From: Verrucomicrobiota bacterium
GTDB lineage: Bacteria; Verrucomicrobiota; Verrucomicrobiae; Limisphaerales; UBA11358
Reading direction: 5' to 3'
NCBI GenBank assembly: GCA_014860005.1
Contig: JACZKP010000195.1
Location: forward strand, 4,308 to 68,307
Length of the DNA: 64,000 nt
The first letter of the stretch is position 1. Each line of letters opens with the position of its first letter. Shown here piece after piece: positions 41,061 through 49,462 of the stretch. A program made the position numbers and the translations under genes. The notes below the pieces were generated by a model that searched no databases, was not told the origin of the DNA, and saw nothing but the letters and a program-made list of their open reading frames with translations.

Positions 41061-41591
41061 ATGTTCCTCCAACTCTGGCTCAGGCTCGAACGGTGTTTTT
41101 TGTATTACTCCATGCGGCTGTTCCGCATTCGCGACAACACCGAGCGCGTGGCGCGCGGCTTCGCACTGGGCATGATCATCAATTTCTTCCCCACCTTCGG
41201 CTTCGGTGTCCTGGTGTCCGGTTTCTTCGCGCGGTTGCTGGGTGGCAACCTCATTTCGGGCTTCGTGGGTGGCGCAACGCTCACGCTGCTCTGGCCCTTC
41301 CTGTTCTACCTGAACATGATCACCGGCGGATGGTTGCATGGCCGCTTCCCGATCAAGGACCCCAATGAAGTCACGGAAGCCAGCATCCGCGCGTTGGTCT
41401 GGGGTAAGACCTTTACCACCGGCGCCGTGGTCAACAGTCTGGTCGTCGGTCTTGTGGTTTACGGGCTGTTGTATTGGCTCTTCAGCCGCTACCGTGCCCA
41501 CGGTCTGGCTCGTTTGTATAAAATCATGAAAAAGCACCAACGCAACCTCACGGCGCGCAAAGCCCGGCGCGCTGCGATTCGCCGCCCGTGA
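41061..41591 (+). CDS. DUF2062 domain membrane protein
   Basis: A 176-aa protein with an N-terminal amphipathic region (RLFRIRDNTERVARGFALGM), then two to three membrane helices (IINFFPTFGFGVLVSGFFAR, FVGGATLTLLWPFLFYLNM, AVVNSLVVGLVVYGLLYWLF). RGFALGMIINFFPTFGF is the typical DUF2062 start. The C-terminus is very basic (KKHQRNLTARKARRAA). The family is of unknown function and is often encoded near glycosyltransferases, as here: the next gene starts on a GTG overlapping its stop. Confidence 0.85.
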   Translation: MFLQLWLRLERCFLYYSMRLFRIRDNTERVARGFALGMIINFFPTFGFGVLVSGFFARLLGGNLISGFVGGATLTLLWPFLFYLNMITGGWLHGRFPIKDPNEVTEASIRALVWGKTFTTGAVVNSLVVGLVVYGLLYWLFSRYRAHGLARLYKIMKKHQRNLTARKARRAAIRRP

Positions 41592-43141
41592 AACTCGTCA
41601 TCGTTCATTATCATCTGCGCCCCGGCGGCGTCCGGCGCATCATCGAACTGGCCGCGCCCCACCTGGTCCGCACCAGTGATCGCCGCGTCACCGGCGTCAT
41701 CCTCGCCAGCGGCGAGCCGCCGGATCGTAAATGGCTGGAGAATTTCAAGCGCCTGCTGGGCCGGACGCCGGTGGAACTGTTTGTCGAACCCGCGTTCTCC
41801 TACTTCTCCGAGCAACGCCAATCCGCCTCCAACCTTCGCCGTCGGATTGACCGGGGGCTGCTGCGGTTGCTCGGCGGCGGGCGCGGCGAAGAACTCATCG
41901 TTTGGGCGCACAACCTCGGTCTTGCGCGCAATCTGCTCCTCACCCAGCAACTCTCGAATCACTGCCAGGCGCACGGCGTGCGCTTGATGGCGCATCACCA
42001 CGACTGGTGGTTCGACAACCGCTGGCAACGCTGGCCCGAGTGCCGGCGCGCGGGCTTCCACTCGCTCGGAGCAGTGGCCGAAGCCATCTTCGACTCCAAC
42101 CACATACATCACATCACGATCAATCACGCGGACGCAGCGGTATTGGAACGCCACGCGCACGGTCAGGTCACGTGGCTGCCCAATCTCGCCGAACCCGAAC
42201 CGCCACCCGCGCGGAAGAAAGTGCGGGCTGCCCGCGAGTGGTTGAGCCGCCGCCTGGGAACGGAAGCGCCCGTGTGGCTCTTGCCGTGCCGGTTCCTGCG
42301 CCGCAAGAATGTGGCGGAAGCGCTGTTGTTGACGAGATGGCTGCGGCCCGAAGCGTGGCTCGTCACGACGGGCGGCGTCAGTTCCAGCGATGAACAACCC
42401 TATTTCGATCAGCTCAACGCTGCCGCTCACGCGCATCATTGGCGGCTGCGGCTTGGCGTGCTTGCGGGCGACGAAGCGCGCAAGCCGGCCATGCCGGAAT
42501 TGCTCGCCGCCAGCGAGGCGGTGATGCTGACTTCGATTCAGGAGGGCTTCGGCCTGCCGTATCTCGAAGCCGCCGCCACCAAACGTCCATTGATCGCCCG
42601 CGCGCTGCCGAACATTGCGCCCGACCTTGCGCAATTTGGATTTCGCTTCCCGCAGGGCTACGCGGAAATCCTGATCAGCCCGACGCTGTTTGACTGGCGG
42701 GCCGAACGCGCGCGGCAACACCAACTGTTCCGCCGGTGGACGCGCGACATGCCCGCGGCGGTGCGCCGGTTGGCGAACGAACCGCCTTTGACGGCCAGCC
42801 AGCGCCCGGCCGCCGTACCGTTCAGTCGCCTGACACTTACGACGCAAATCGAAATCCTCGCGCAACCGGTCGCGCGTTCGTGGGACGCCTGTGCGCCCCT
42901 CAATCCGTTCCTGGCCACGTGGCGACGGCGCGCGGCGGAAGGAAGGTTGCAGGTGTCGCCGTGGCCAAGCGGTGCGCTCCACTGGCTGGGTGGCGAGAGT
43001 TATGGGCGCAAATTCTGGAGTGCCTGCGCGGCGGAGAACCGCCCGTCGGGCATTCATCCGGAGAAATGCCAGGCCGATTTCATCCGGCACAAGCTGCATC
43101 CGGAGTACCTGTATCCGCTGTTGTGGAGCCGCGACTCATGA
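41588..43141 (+). CDS. GT-B fold glycosyltransferase (GT4-like)
   Basis: A 517-aa cytoplasmic enzyme. The N-terminus KLVIVHYHLRPGGVRRIIEL is the usual opening of GT4-type transferases (GG loop). The C-terminal donor-binding lobe has LTSIQEGFGLPYLEAAATKR followed by PLIARALPNIAPD, including the E-x7-E motif that contacts the nucleotide-sugar. A long C-terminal tail (about 130 residues) is rich in Trp and Arg and unassigned. It starts at GTG overlapping the DUF2062 stop (GTGA) and its stop overlaps the HAD gene start (ATGA). Donor and acceptor are unknown. Confidence 0.8.
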   Translation: MKLVIVHYHLRPGGVRRIIELAAPHLVRTSDRRVTGVILASGEPPDRKWLENFKRLLGRTPVELFVEPAFSYFSEQRQSASNLRRRIDRGLLRLLGGGRGEELIVWAHNLGLARNLLLTQQLSNHCQAHGVRLMAHHHDWWFDNRWQRWPECRRAGFHSLGAVAEAIFDSNHIHHITINHADAAVLERHAHGQVTWLPNLAEPEPPPARKKVRAAREWLSRRLGTEAPVWLLPCRFLRRKNVAEALLLTRWLRPEAWLVTTGGVSSSDEQPYFDQLNAAAHAHHWRLRLGVLAGDEARKPAMPELLAASEAVMLTSIQEGFGLPYLEAAATKRPLIARALPNIAPDLAQFGFRFPQGYAEILISPTLFDWRAERARQHQLFRRWTRDMPAAVRRLANEPPLTASQRPAAVPFSRLTLTTQIEILAQPVARSWDACAPLNPFLATWRRRAAEGRLQVSPWPSGALHWLGGESYGRKFWSACAAENRPSGIHPEKCQADFIRHKLHPEYLYPLLWSRDS

Positions 43142-43860
43142 GAATCCGCGCCGTCATTTTCGACATCTACAAAACGTTGCTCGACGTGCAACCGCCTCCG
43201 CCGGATGCGGAGGCGCGCTGGGCTGCGCTTTGCTGCGAGACGTTTGAAGGCATGCCGCGACTAGATCTGGCAGGCTTCACGGCAGCCTGCAAATTGGTGA
43301 TCGCGCGTGAGCACACTACCGCCCACGCCGCAGGCATTTCTTACCCGGAAATCTACTGGCCCGACATCGTTGGCGAAGTCTTATCTGAATCGGCTTCGCT
43401 GCCGGTTGCGCTTCGTGATGCGTTCCTGGTGCGCCATGCGGGCTTGACGCATACACTCAGTTTGATGCCGGGCGTATCGGAGGTTTTGCGCCGGTTGCTT
43501 GAACGTGGCTTGCCGCTGGGACTGGCCTCAAACTCACAGCCGTACACCTTGACCGAGCTCGAAATGGCTTTCGCGACTGCAGAACTGAAGGCCGATATAT
43601 TCCATCCTTCGCTTCAATTCCTGTCCTTCGAGCACGGCTTCAGCAAACCCGATCCTCATGTGTTCCGACTGTTGATGGCACGGTTGCGCGGACTGGGTAT
43701 CAGCGCCACTGAAACCCTCATGGTCGGTGACCGTTTGGACAATGACATTGGCCCGGCGAAATCCCAGGGATTTCAAACCTGGCAGATCAGTTCAAATACC
43801 TCGCCGGAGAGCGGCGATTGGGAGCGCTTGTCGAGGCACTTGAGCAGGTGCGTTGAATGA
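43138..43860 (+). CDS. HAD-superfamily hydrolase
   Basis: A 240-aa haloacid-dehalogenase-like hydrolase. Motif I is VIFDIYKTLLD, i.e. D-x-Y-x-T: Tyr sits where phosphatases have the second Asp, as in L-2-haloacid dehalogenases (DAYGT). Motif II is LGLASNSQPYTL, motif III GFSKPDPHVF, and motif IV METL-type MVGDRLDNDIGPAKSQGF. The cap domain is helical (residues 15-95). The motif IV GDxxxND form is typical of phosphatases, so the specificity is ambiguous. It overlaps the preceding glycosyltransferase stop by four bases, suggesting co-expression. Confidence 0.85.
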   Translation: MRIRAVIFDIYKTLLDVQPPPPDAEARWAALCCETFEGMPRLDLAGFTAACKLVIAREHTTAHAAGISYPEIYWPDIVGEVLSESASLPVALRDAFLVRHAGLTHTLSLMPGVSEVLRRLLERGLPLGLASNSQPYTLTELEMAFATAELKADIFHPSLQFLSFEHGFSKPDPHVFRLLMARLRGLGISATETLMVGDRLDNDIGPAKSQGFQTWQISSNTSPESGDWERLSRHLSRCVE

Positions 43861-43926
43861 GTTCGGCAGTTCGATTCAGACAGACGATGCTTGAACGCCA
43901 CCGTTCAGGCTGCGATAGTTTGCGCG

Positions 43927-44151
43927 ATGAAGCTGCTTTCGATTGAAGAGGCCCAAGGCCAGTTTCAGGCCATTTGCGACGAAGCCCTGGCAGGCGAAGT
44001 GATCCGGTTTCAACTCGCCAATGGGTCAGTGTTGGAGTTGAAGCCCGTCCAGTGGGTTCCTCCGGCATTATCAGAGCAACAATTGGCGCGCTGCTATGAA
44101 GACAGCGAGTGGGCCGCCTTCGAGAATCATTGCGCCGCCGCCAGCGACTGA
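43927..44151 (+). CDS. Phd/YefM-like antitoxin-type small protein, orphan
   Basis: A 74-aa protein, MKLLSIEEAQGQFQAICDEA..., whose N-terminal half has the helix-strand layout of Phd/YefM antitoxins (A-x-x-x-F-x-x-I-x-x-x-A, then GEVIRFQLANGSVLEL). The second half (PALSEQQLARCYEDSEWAAF) would be the toxin-neutralising tail. No toxin gene follows; the next gene is the convergent cation antiporter. An upstream in-frame ATG at 43891 is possible but gives a non-family N-terminus. The assignment is by pattern only. Confidence 0.55.
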   Translation: MKLLSIEEAQGQFQAICDEALAGEVIRFQLANGSVLELKPVQWVPPALSEQQLARCYEDSEWAAFENHCAAASD

Positions 44152-44210
44152 ACTCTGTCCTTCCGTAAACTTCTGATGCGGTATTCGCCGCTCACCCGAA
44201 CGACAGGCAA

Positions 44211-45200
44211 TCACCGGCTGGCCACCAGTGTCAGCACCACCAGCGCGGTGATATAGACTCCATACGTCACCAGCAACGCCGCGCCTTCGCGCCGGGTAAT
44301 GCGTCGATCCGTCAGCAGCATCCACAACAGCAACGCCATCACAACGAGCAGCGCGGGGAAATTGAACAATTGCGTCAACCGGTCAATCTTCACGTCATGG
44401 AACACCGCCGCCATTCCCACGACGAGGGTCAGGTTGGCAATGTTCGCGCCCAAAACGTTGCCCACGGCCAGATCGGACACGGATTTCCGCGATGAGGAGA
44501 TGGCCGTGACCAGTTCCGGCAATGAGGTGCCCACCGCCAGCACGGTGAGGCCGATGATCATGGGCGGAATGCCCAAGCGCCCCGCCACGCTCACCGCGCC
44601 GTCCACCAACAGTTTGCTGCCGAGCACCACAATGACCGCGCCCAGCGTGAACTGCACCGCGGTTCCCGGTTTCGTGGCGAACCACGCCCAGCGCGTGGCG
44701 GCAACTTCCTGTTCGATGGCGGTGGCCTCCGCAATGTCCGCCGGTTTACGGTTGCGGTAATGCTGCCAGAAATCCCAGGTGAAGTAGCCCGCGCCGAGCA
44801 CCAGCAGCAACGCTCCCTGCCAGCGGGTCAGCACGAGATTCATCGTCAGGATCAGCAATAACGCGCCGCACGCGAACATCGCAATCAGCGGCGTGCGCAA
44901 TGCGCGCGGATGCACGTCCACGTGCTTGATTGTGGCCGTGACGCCGAGGATGAGGCCGATGTTGCAGATGCAGGACCCGACCGCGTTGCCCACCGCCAGG
45001 CCGGATTCGCCTTTCAGGCCGGACATCACGGACACGACCATTTCCGGCGAAGTCGTGGCCAGGCTCACCAGCGTAGAACCGATGACGACGCGCGGCATTC
45101 TTAGGAACTCCGCCACGCGCACCGATGCAGCGACGAACACTTCGCCGCCCTTCACGATCAAAACCAGCCCGGCCAGCAGCCAGATGATGTCCATGAGCAT
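44211..45200 (-). CDS. Calcium/sodium antiporter, CaCA family (YrbG-like)
   Basis: A 329-aa inner-membrane exchanger with ten predicted helices. The two inverted alpha repeats are visible: alpha-1 VVIGSTLVSLATTSPEMVVS with GNAVGSCICNIGLILG, and alpha-2 MIIGLTVLAVGTSLPELVTA with GNVLGANIANLTLVVG. The Glu of TSPE and SLPE are the ion ligands known from NCX_Mj. It probably exports Ca2+ in exchange for Na+ or H+. An ATG two codons downstream (45194) is an alternative start. It is followed on the plus side by the convergent antitoxin-like gene; the aldolase is upstream on the same strand. Confidence 0.9.
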   Translation of the reverse strand: MLMDIIWLLAGLVLIVKGGEVFVAASVRVAEFLRMPRVVIGSTLVSLATTSPEMVVSVMSGLKGESGLAVGNAVGSCICNIGLILGVTATIKHVDVHPRALRTPLIAMFACGALLLILTMNLVLTRWQGALLLVLGAGYFTWDFWQHYRNRKPADIAEATAIEQEVAATRWAWFATKPGTAVQFTLGAVIVVLGSKLLVDGAVSVAGRLGIPPMIIGLTVLAVGTSLPELVTAISSSRKSVSDLAVGNVLGANIANLTLVVGMAAVFHDVKIDRLTQLFNFPALLVVMALLLWMLLTDRRITRREGAALLVTYGVYITALVVLTLVASR

Positions 45201-45311
45201 GGACCATTTCTGGCCGAGGAATGGAAATCAGGAAAGAAAAACCGGCGCCCGGCCATGAACTGGTTGCCGCGTTTTCGCTTCCGGGGCGGGCCGTGGTTTA
45301 TTCGCTTCCCT

Positions 45312-45382
45312 GTAGCCGCCGACGTCAGGAGGCGGATTTCTCGTGGAGCTAATGAGATCCGCCTCCTGACATCGGCGGCTAC
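45312..45382. repeat. Long hairpin repeat after the threonine aldolase gene
   Basis: 26-bp arms at 45312-45337 and 45357-45382 with one mismatch, loop 19 bases. The outer sequence GTAGCCGCCGACGT is the same family as the units in the kinase gene at 22500-22578 and 23176-23199. It lies four bases beyond the aldolase stop and could stabilise the mRNA 3' end. Confidence 0.85.
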
Positions 45383-45386
45383 AACT

Positions 45387-46436
45387 TCAGGAGGTCAACG
45401 CGCGAAGATCCGCCGCGAATGTATCCACGTCTTCCGGCGTAGTATCCCAACTGCACATCAACCGCGCTTCGTCCCCGGCGCCGACGTGGGTGTAGAATTT
45501 CCAGCCGCGTTCATACATGCCCTGCACGACCGGCTTGGGAATGTGCGCGAACACGACGTTGCTCTCCACGGGATAGGCGATTTCAATTTGCGGCAAACCG
45601 CGAATGCCCGCTTCGAGCCGTTTGGCCATGGCATTGGCGTGCGCCGCGTGCCGCAGCCACGCGCCATCCTTAAGCACGCCGGTCCACGGGGCGGAGAGGA
45701 AACGCATCTTCGAGGCAAGCTGCCCGCCCTGTTTGCAGCGATAATCGAATTCGCGCGCCGCTTCGCGATTGAAAAACACCACCGCCTCGCCAATGGCAAT
45801 CCCGTTCTTCGTTCCGCCAAAGCACAACACGTCCACGCCTGCGCGCCAGGTGATTTCCTTGGGCGCGAGGTTGAGGGCCGACACGGCATTGGCAAAACGC
45901 GCGCCGTCCATGTGAACGCGCAGACCGTAGTGGCGGGCAAGGTCGGTCAATGATCTGATTTCGTCCACGGAATAAACCGTCCCCTCCTCGGTGGCTTGCG
46001 TGAGGCTCAAGGCCTTGGGTTTGGGATAGTGGATGTCCGTGCGCTTGTTGACCGCGGTGTGGATTTCGTTCGGATCAATCTTTCCGTTCTCGCCGCCGAG
46101 CAACAGCACCTTGCTGCCATTGGCAAAAAACTCCGGCGCGCCGCACTCGGCCACCTCCACGTGCGCCAGCCGGTGGCAGAGCACGCTGTGGTAGGACTGG
46201 CACAGCGACGCGAGCGAAAGCGAATTGGCCGCCGTGCCGTTGAACACAAAGAACACTTCGCAATTGGTCTCAAACACCTCGCGGATGAGATTGGCGGCCT
46301 TTTCGGTCCAGGTATCGTTCCCGTAGCTGACCTCGTGGCCGCTATTGGCTTCGGTCATGGCAGCCCAGGCTTCGGGGCAGATGCCGGCGTAATTGTCACT
46401 GGCGAACTGGCGGCGGGTGCGGTTGGCAACACTCAT
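45387..46436 (-). CDS. Low-specificity L-threonine aldolase-type PLP enzyme
   Basis: A 349-aa fold-type I PLP enzyme that would cleave L-threonine or allo-threonine to glycine and acetaldehyde. Conserved parts: FASDNYAGICPEAWAAM at the start, SYGNDTWTEKA, FVFNGTAANSLSLASLCQSY (phosphate loop), HVEVAECGAPEFF, LRVHMDGARFANAV (the Asp that pairs with the pyridine nitrogen), and Schiff-base Lys210 in LCFGGTKNGIAIGEAV. Length and order agree with the beta-eliminating-lyase/LtaE family. It appears monocistronic, with a palindromic repeat immediately downstream. Confidence 0.88.
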   Translation of the reverse strand: MSVANRTRRQFASDNYAGICPEAWAAMTEANSGHEVSYGNDTWTEKAANLIREVFETNCEVFFVFNGTAANSLSLASLCQSYHSVLCHRLAHVEVAECGAPEFFANGSKVLLLGGENGKIDPNEIHTAVNKRTDIHYPKPKALSLTQATEEGTVYSVDEIRSLTDLARHYGLRVHMDGARFANAVSALNLAPKEITWRAGVDVLCFGGTKNGIAIGEAVVFFNREAAREFDYRCKQGGQLASKMRFLSAPWTGVLKDGAWLRHAAHANAMAKRLEAGIRGLPQIEIAYPVESNVVFAHIPKPVVQGMYERGWKFYTHVGAGDEARLMCSWDTTPEDVDTFAADLRALTS

Positions 46437-46775
46437 GCGCGGAATTTAGCGAATCGCAATCTGGTTGAAAGCCGATTGTCCGGGCGCGGCACCGGAACCC
46501 GTTCTCCACCGCCAGAATGGCTCAACCAGCCTGGGCAGCCGCTGTTGGACGGTGCGGGACGCTGCTGGTGCAGGACCGCGCATCCCACCAGTTCGGTCGA
46601 ATGGGAGAGAAGCAGCAACGCGAAAAGGGAGACGTCCCCGACGGGTCGCTGGAAACTCCTCACCGCGCCCAAGGGTATTGTCGAACCGAAGCACAACGCA
46701 GCGCAACCGCGGCCACTTTGGAGATGACATGAGCAGTTTGCGGGCGAGCGCAAAGGCGCTACACCCACCAACAGT
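46437..46775. other. Intergenic region left of the transposase mosaic
   Basis: 339 bases with no convincing gene. The open frames are poor in composition (Cys/Ser/Arg-rich). It holds the aldolase promoter (minus) and perhaps the old left flank of the IS110 fragment; no clear terminal inverted repeat was found. Confidence 0.4.
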
Positions 46776-47690
46776 ATGACTAAACAAACCCTTAATAGCT
46801 CCGAAGCTCGCGCGGAGCAAGTCGCGAACCCGACAGTCTCGAACCCAACTGCAAACCCTCAAGCTCGGCCTCGGCGTCCACGCTGACAGCATCATGGTCG
46901 TGCGCATCCTCGACTACAGCGGGCCGCAGCCCGCGCAGAAGTTCACGCCCGCGAAGTTCCTCGGCTGGGTCAAGACCCAGCTCCCGCTGACGACCGAAGT
47001 GCATAGTTGCTACGAGGCCGGCCCCTTCGGCTACGGCCTGCACCGTGCGCTCGTGGCGCTGGGCGTGCGCAACCTCGTGGGGCAGCCCGTCTGCCTGGAC
47101 GAACGCCACCCCGGCGTCAGCCACGACAAGAGCGACGCCCGCGAACTGGCCCTGCGGCTGGACCGCTACGTCGCCGGCAACACCCGCGCCCTGGCCACCG
47201 TGCGCGTGCCCACTCCCGCGGAGGAACAAAAACGCGCCGCCAGCCTCGTGGAACTCTACCGTTACCGGTGGCAGATCGAAGTCTTCTTCAAGCAGATCAA
47301 GCAAACCCTGCAACTGGCCGACTTTCTGGGCCCCAGCGCCAACGCCGTCCGGTGGCAGGTGTGGATCGCGCTGCTGGTGTATCTGTTGCTGCGCTATCTG
47401 GCGTTTGTTTCTCAATGGACTCACAGTTTCAGTCGCCTCTTTACGCTGTTGCGAGCCGCGCTGTGGAAGAAATGGGATGCGTTGGATCTGCGGCGGCGCT
47501 ATGGGACAGCCGGGGGTCAGTGCCGATACTGCGAATTCGATCCCGAACGCGGCACGGGCATTGTTATCATGACCAACGCCGCGGGCGGCGCTGAGTTGTG
47601 GCGGGAACTGATCGCGGTGGTGAGCGAACGGCTGTTACCGGCCACTTTGGAACTTCGTAAAGGCGCGCAGGGTTCACGCCGCGTCAGTGC
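46776..47690 (+). pseudogene. Mosaic of IS110, IS4 and hydrolase fragments
   Basis: Three unrelated gene pieces are joined. 46776 to about 47229 is the N-terminal part of an IS110-type DEDD transposase: MTKQTLNSSEARAEQVANP, then after a frame slip near 46840-46860, KLGLGVHADSIMVVRILDYS, SCYEAGPFGYGLHRALVALG and HDKSDARELALRLDRYV. About 47230-47520 is the C-terminal end of an IS4-type transposase with the Y-R-E-K block (LYRYRWQIEVFFKQIKQTL) and YGTAGG. About 47530-47640 resembles the C-terminus of a class C beta-lactamase-like serine hydrolase (ERGTGIVIMTNAAGGAELW). From 46894 the pieces share one open frame that then runs on without homology into the riboswitch region. None is complete. Confidence 0.75.
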
Positions 47691-47769
47691 CCTATCGAAT
47701 TCCGATCAAGAATCTCCTTGCGAGTTTTTGCCGCGCGTAATACCAAGACCACGTTCTTTGAAAGCGATG

Positions 47770-47925
47770 GGCGTGTGTCCATCAAGATCACAGCCGGGCG
47801 ACGGGGAACCCCGTGAAAATCGGGGACGGTTGCGCCACTGTAACGGACTACAAACTCCCACAGCCACTGGCCCAGCGCCGGGAAGGCGGGAGCGAGGTCA
47901 TGCCCGAAGTCAGGATACCGGTCCG
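47770..47925 (+). promoter_or_regulatory. Cobalamin (B12) riboswitch
   Basis: The conserved boxes occur in order: GGGGAACCCCGTGAAAATCG around 47803-47822, GCCACTG at 47834-47840, AGCCACTGG at 47862-47870 (B12 box region), GGGAAGGC at 47880-47887, and GAAGTCAGGATACC at 47906-47919. This is the cobalamin aptamer pattern. Downstream, CTTCTCC/AGAAGG at about 47970-47990 could be part of the expression platform. It should lower expression of the following PEP-CTERM to BtuF gene string when adenosyl- or other cobalamin is plentiful. Confidence 0.93.
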
Positions 47926-48185
47926 GTTGTGCTCGTCGGTCGCGTTTCGCACGGTGCGGGACGGGACAACTTCTCCGTCAAAGAGAAGGATGAGGCCAGC
48001 CGCGTTGAACCGTTTTCACGCGGATTCGCTGAATGCCTTCATTCCCCGATTTGCCGGAGGGTGAAGGTTTTTGCAGCCGCCGGAGCAACGAGGTGGAAGG
48101 TGCGGAGTTCGCCCATGCGTCCGCCTCCGAATGTCAACGGCTACAGACTTCTCTCTCCGCGCTGGTCTCTCTGAAACCCAAACCC

Positions 48186-48207
48186 GTTCCGCCTTTACCG
48201 GCGGAAC
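48186..48207 (+). promoter_or_regulatory. Hairpin before the PEP-CTERM gene ribosome-binding site
   Basis: A perfect 8-bp stem GTTCCGCC/GGCGGAAC (48186-48193 with 48200-48207), loop TTTACC, ending 18 bases before the ATG and beside the AGAAAG ribosome-binding site. It may shape translation initiation downstream of the riboswitch. Confidence 0.45.
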
Positions 48208-48225
48208 CAGCAGAAAGATCAGCAA

Positions 48226-49047
48226 ATGCAAAAGTCGTCATTCGTGGCGCTGGCTCTCGCCGGCGCGTTGTTTGTTCCTTCCGTCGCTTCCGCGCAGTTT
48301 GCGGACGCCATCGTCTCCTACACCCCCGGCACGGGCTTCCAATCTGGCTTCGACACGCCCGCCGCCGCCTTGGGCGAACCGTCGCGTATCACGCCCGGCC
48401 AGTTCGGCGGGCCCGTGGATCCATTCAATCCGCCCTATCTCTCCAGCCAACTCTTGTCGCTCGGAGCGGGTGGTTCGTTGACCGTGCAATTCAACGCGCC
48501 GATCCTCAACCGTTCCGAGTCTCTCTTCGGCCTGGATTTCAGCATCTTTGGCAACGCGGGCTTCATCATCACCAACGCGTTCGATCCCGATACCTTCGAG
48601 TGGATTGGCACGCCGGCCACGGACGGTTCGCTCTTTGGCGCGGACGCCGCGAGCACGAGTGTTGCGGTCAGTTCCGACGGCATCAACTTCTTCACGCTCA
48701 ACCCCGCACTCGCGCCGACGTTGGACAGTTACTTTCCCACGGATGGCAGCGGCGATTTTGCACTGCCAATGAATCCGTCGCTCAACGGAACGAGTTTCGC
48801 CGGCCTGGACCTCGACGGCATCCGCGCGCGCTACAACGGCTCCGGCGGTGGCGTGGGCTTTGACATCTCGTGGGCGCAGGATGGCAATGGCGACTCCGTG
48901 CTGCTGCCCAGCATCAGTTTTGTGCGCGTGGACGTGTTGAGCGGCAATGCGGAGTTGGACGGGTTCGCCGTGGTGCCCGAGCCGGCTGCCGTGTCCTTGT
49001 TCCTCTGCGGTGCGTTAGCGTTCTGGGCCGTACGCCGTCAGCGGTGA
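48226..49047 (+). CDS. PEP-CTERM surface protein, first gene of B12-riboswitch operon
   Basis: A 273-aa exported protein. The signal peptide ends ASA near residue 23. The body is a beta-rich domain with a pattern I associate with surface proteins found beside B12 riboswitches: AALGEPSRITPGQFGG, LLSLGAGGSLTVQFNAPILN, LFGLDFSIFGNAGFIITNAF and VAVSSDGINFFTL. The C-terminus is a textbook PEP-CTERM sorting tag (VPEPAAVSLFLCGALAFWAV then RRQR), so an exosortase should process it at the outer surface. The riboswitch lies about 300 bases upstream. It probably takes part in corrinoid capture, an inference from regulation and context. The stop overlaps the next ATG (TGATG). Confidence 0.85.
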   Translation: MQKSSFVALALAGALFVPSVASAQFADAIVSYTPGTGFQSGFDTPAAALGEPSRITPGQFGGPVDPFNPPYLSSQLLSLGAGGSLTVQFNAPILNRSESLFGLDFSIFGNAGFIITNAFDPDTFEWIGTPATDGSLFGADAASTSVAVSSDGINFFTLNPALAPTLDSYFPTDGSGDFALPMNPSLNGTSFAGLDLDGIRARYNGSGGGVGFDISWAQDGNGDSVLLPSISFVRVDVLSGNAELDGFAVVPEPAAVSLFLCGALAFWAVRRQR

Positions 49048-49427
49048 TGAAACGCGAAACCCAAGTCTTGCTCCCGCCGGCGGACAGCGACCCCGCGCGC
49101 TGTCCGTTGTGCGGCGGGCCGAATGATTGCCAGCTCTGCACCACTGCGGCGTACAAAGGTCCGTGCTGGTGCGAGTCGGTGAACATCCCGGATGAACTGC
49201 TCGCGCGCGTACCAGCCGAAGCACGGAATCGCGCCTGCCTGTGCCGAGCTTGCGTAGCGGCATTTCATCGCGAGCAGACCGGCGCGCAGGTTCTGCCCGT
49301 TGTCCCCGGTGACTTTTATTTCGATGCGGGCGGACTCATGGTCTTCACGGCGGCGTATCATCGGCGGCGCGGTTATTGTTGTGGAAGCAACTGCCGCCAC
49401 TGCCCGTATCCGCCTACATCCGCATGA
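49047..49427 (+). CDS. Cysteine-rich CWC / DUF5522 fusion protein
   Basis: A 126-aa small cytoplasmic protein with two Cys-rich modules. Residues 15-75 match the CWC family (ARCPLCGGPNDCQLCTTAAY then GPCWCESVNIP...CLCRAC). Residues 85-125 match DUF5522 (DFYFDAGGLMVFTAAYHRRR then GYCCGSNCRHCPYPP). Twelve or so cysteines suggest zinc binding. The two families usually occur as separate proteins, so far as I recall. Function unknown. The ATG overlaps the PEP-CTERM gene stop, so expression is coupled to the riboswitch-controlled transcript. Confidence 0.85.
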   Translation: MKRETQVLLPPADSDPARCPLCGGPNDCQLCTTAAYKGPCWCESVNIPDELLARVPAEARNRACLCRACVAAFHREQTGAQVLPVVPGDFYFDAGGLMVFTAAYHRRRGYCCGSNCRHCPYPPTSA

Positions 49428-49462
49428 AACCCAACGCCTGTTTGAACGCCAGGGTCGTGGAA

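Noticed and set aside
47690..48174. Continuation of the transposase mosaic frame across the riboswitch
   Set aside because: The sequence there is explained by the conserved aptamer boxes; the translation has no protein character.
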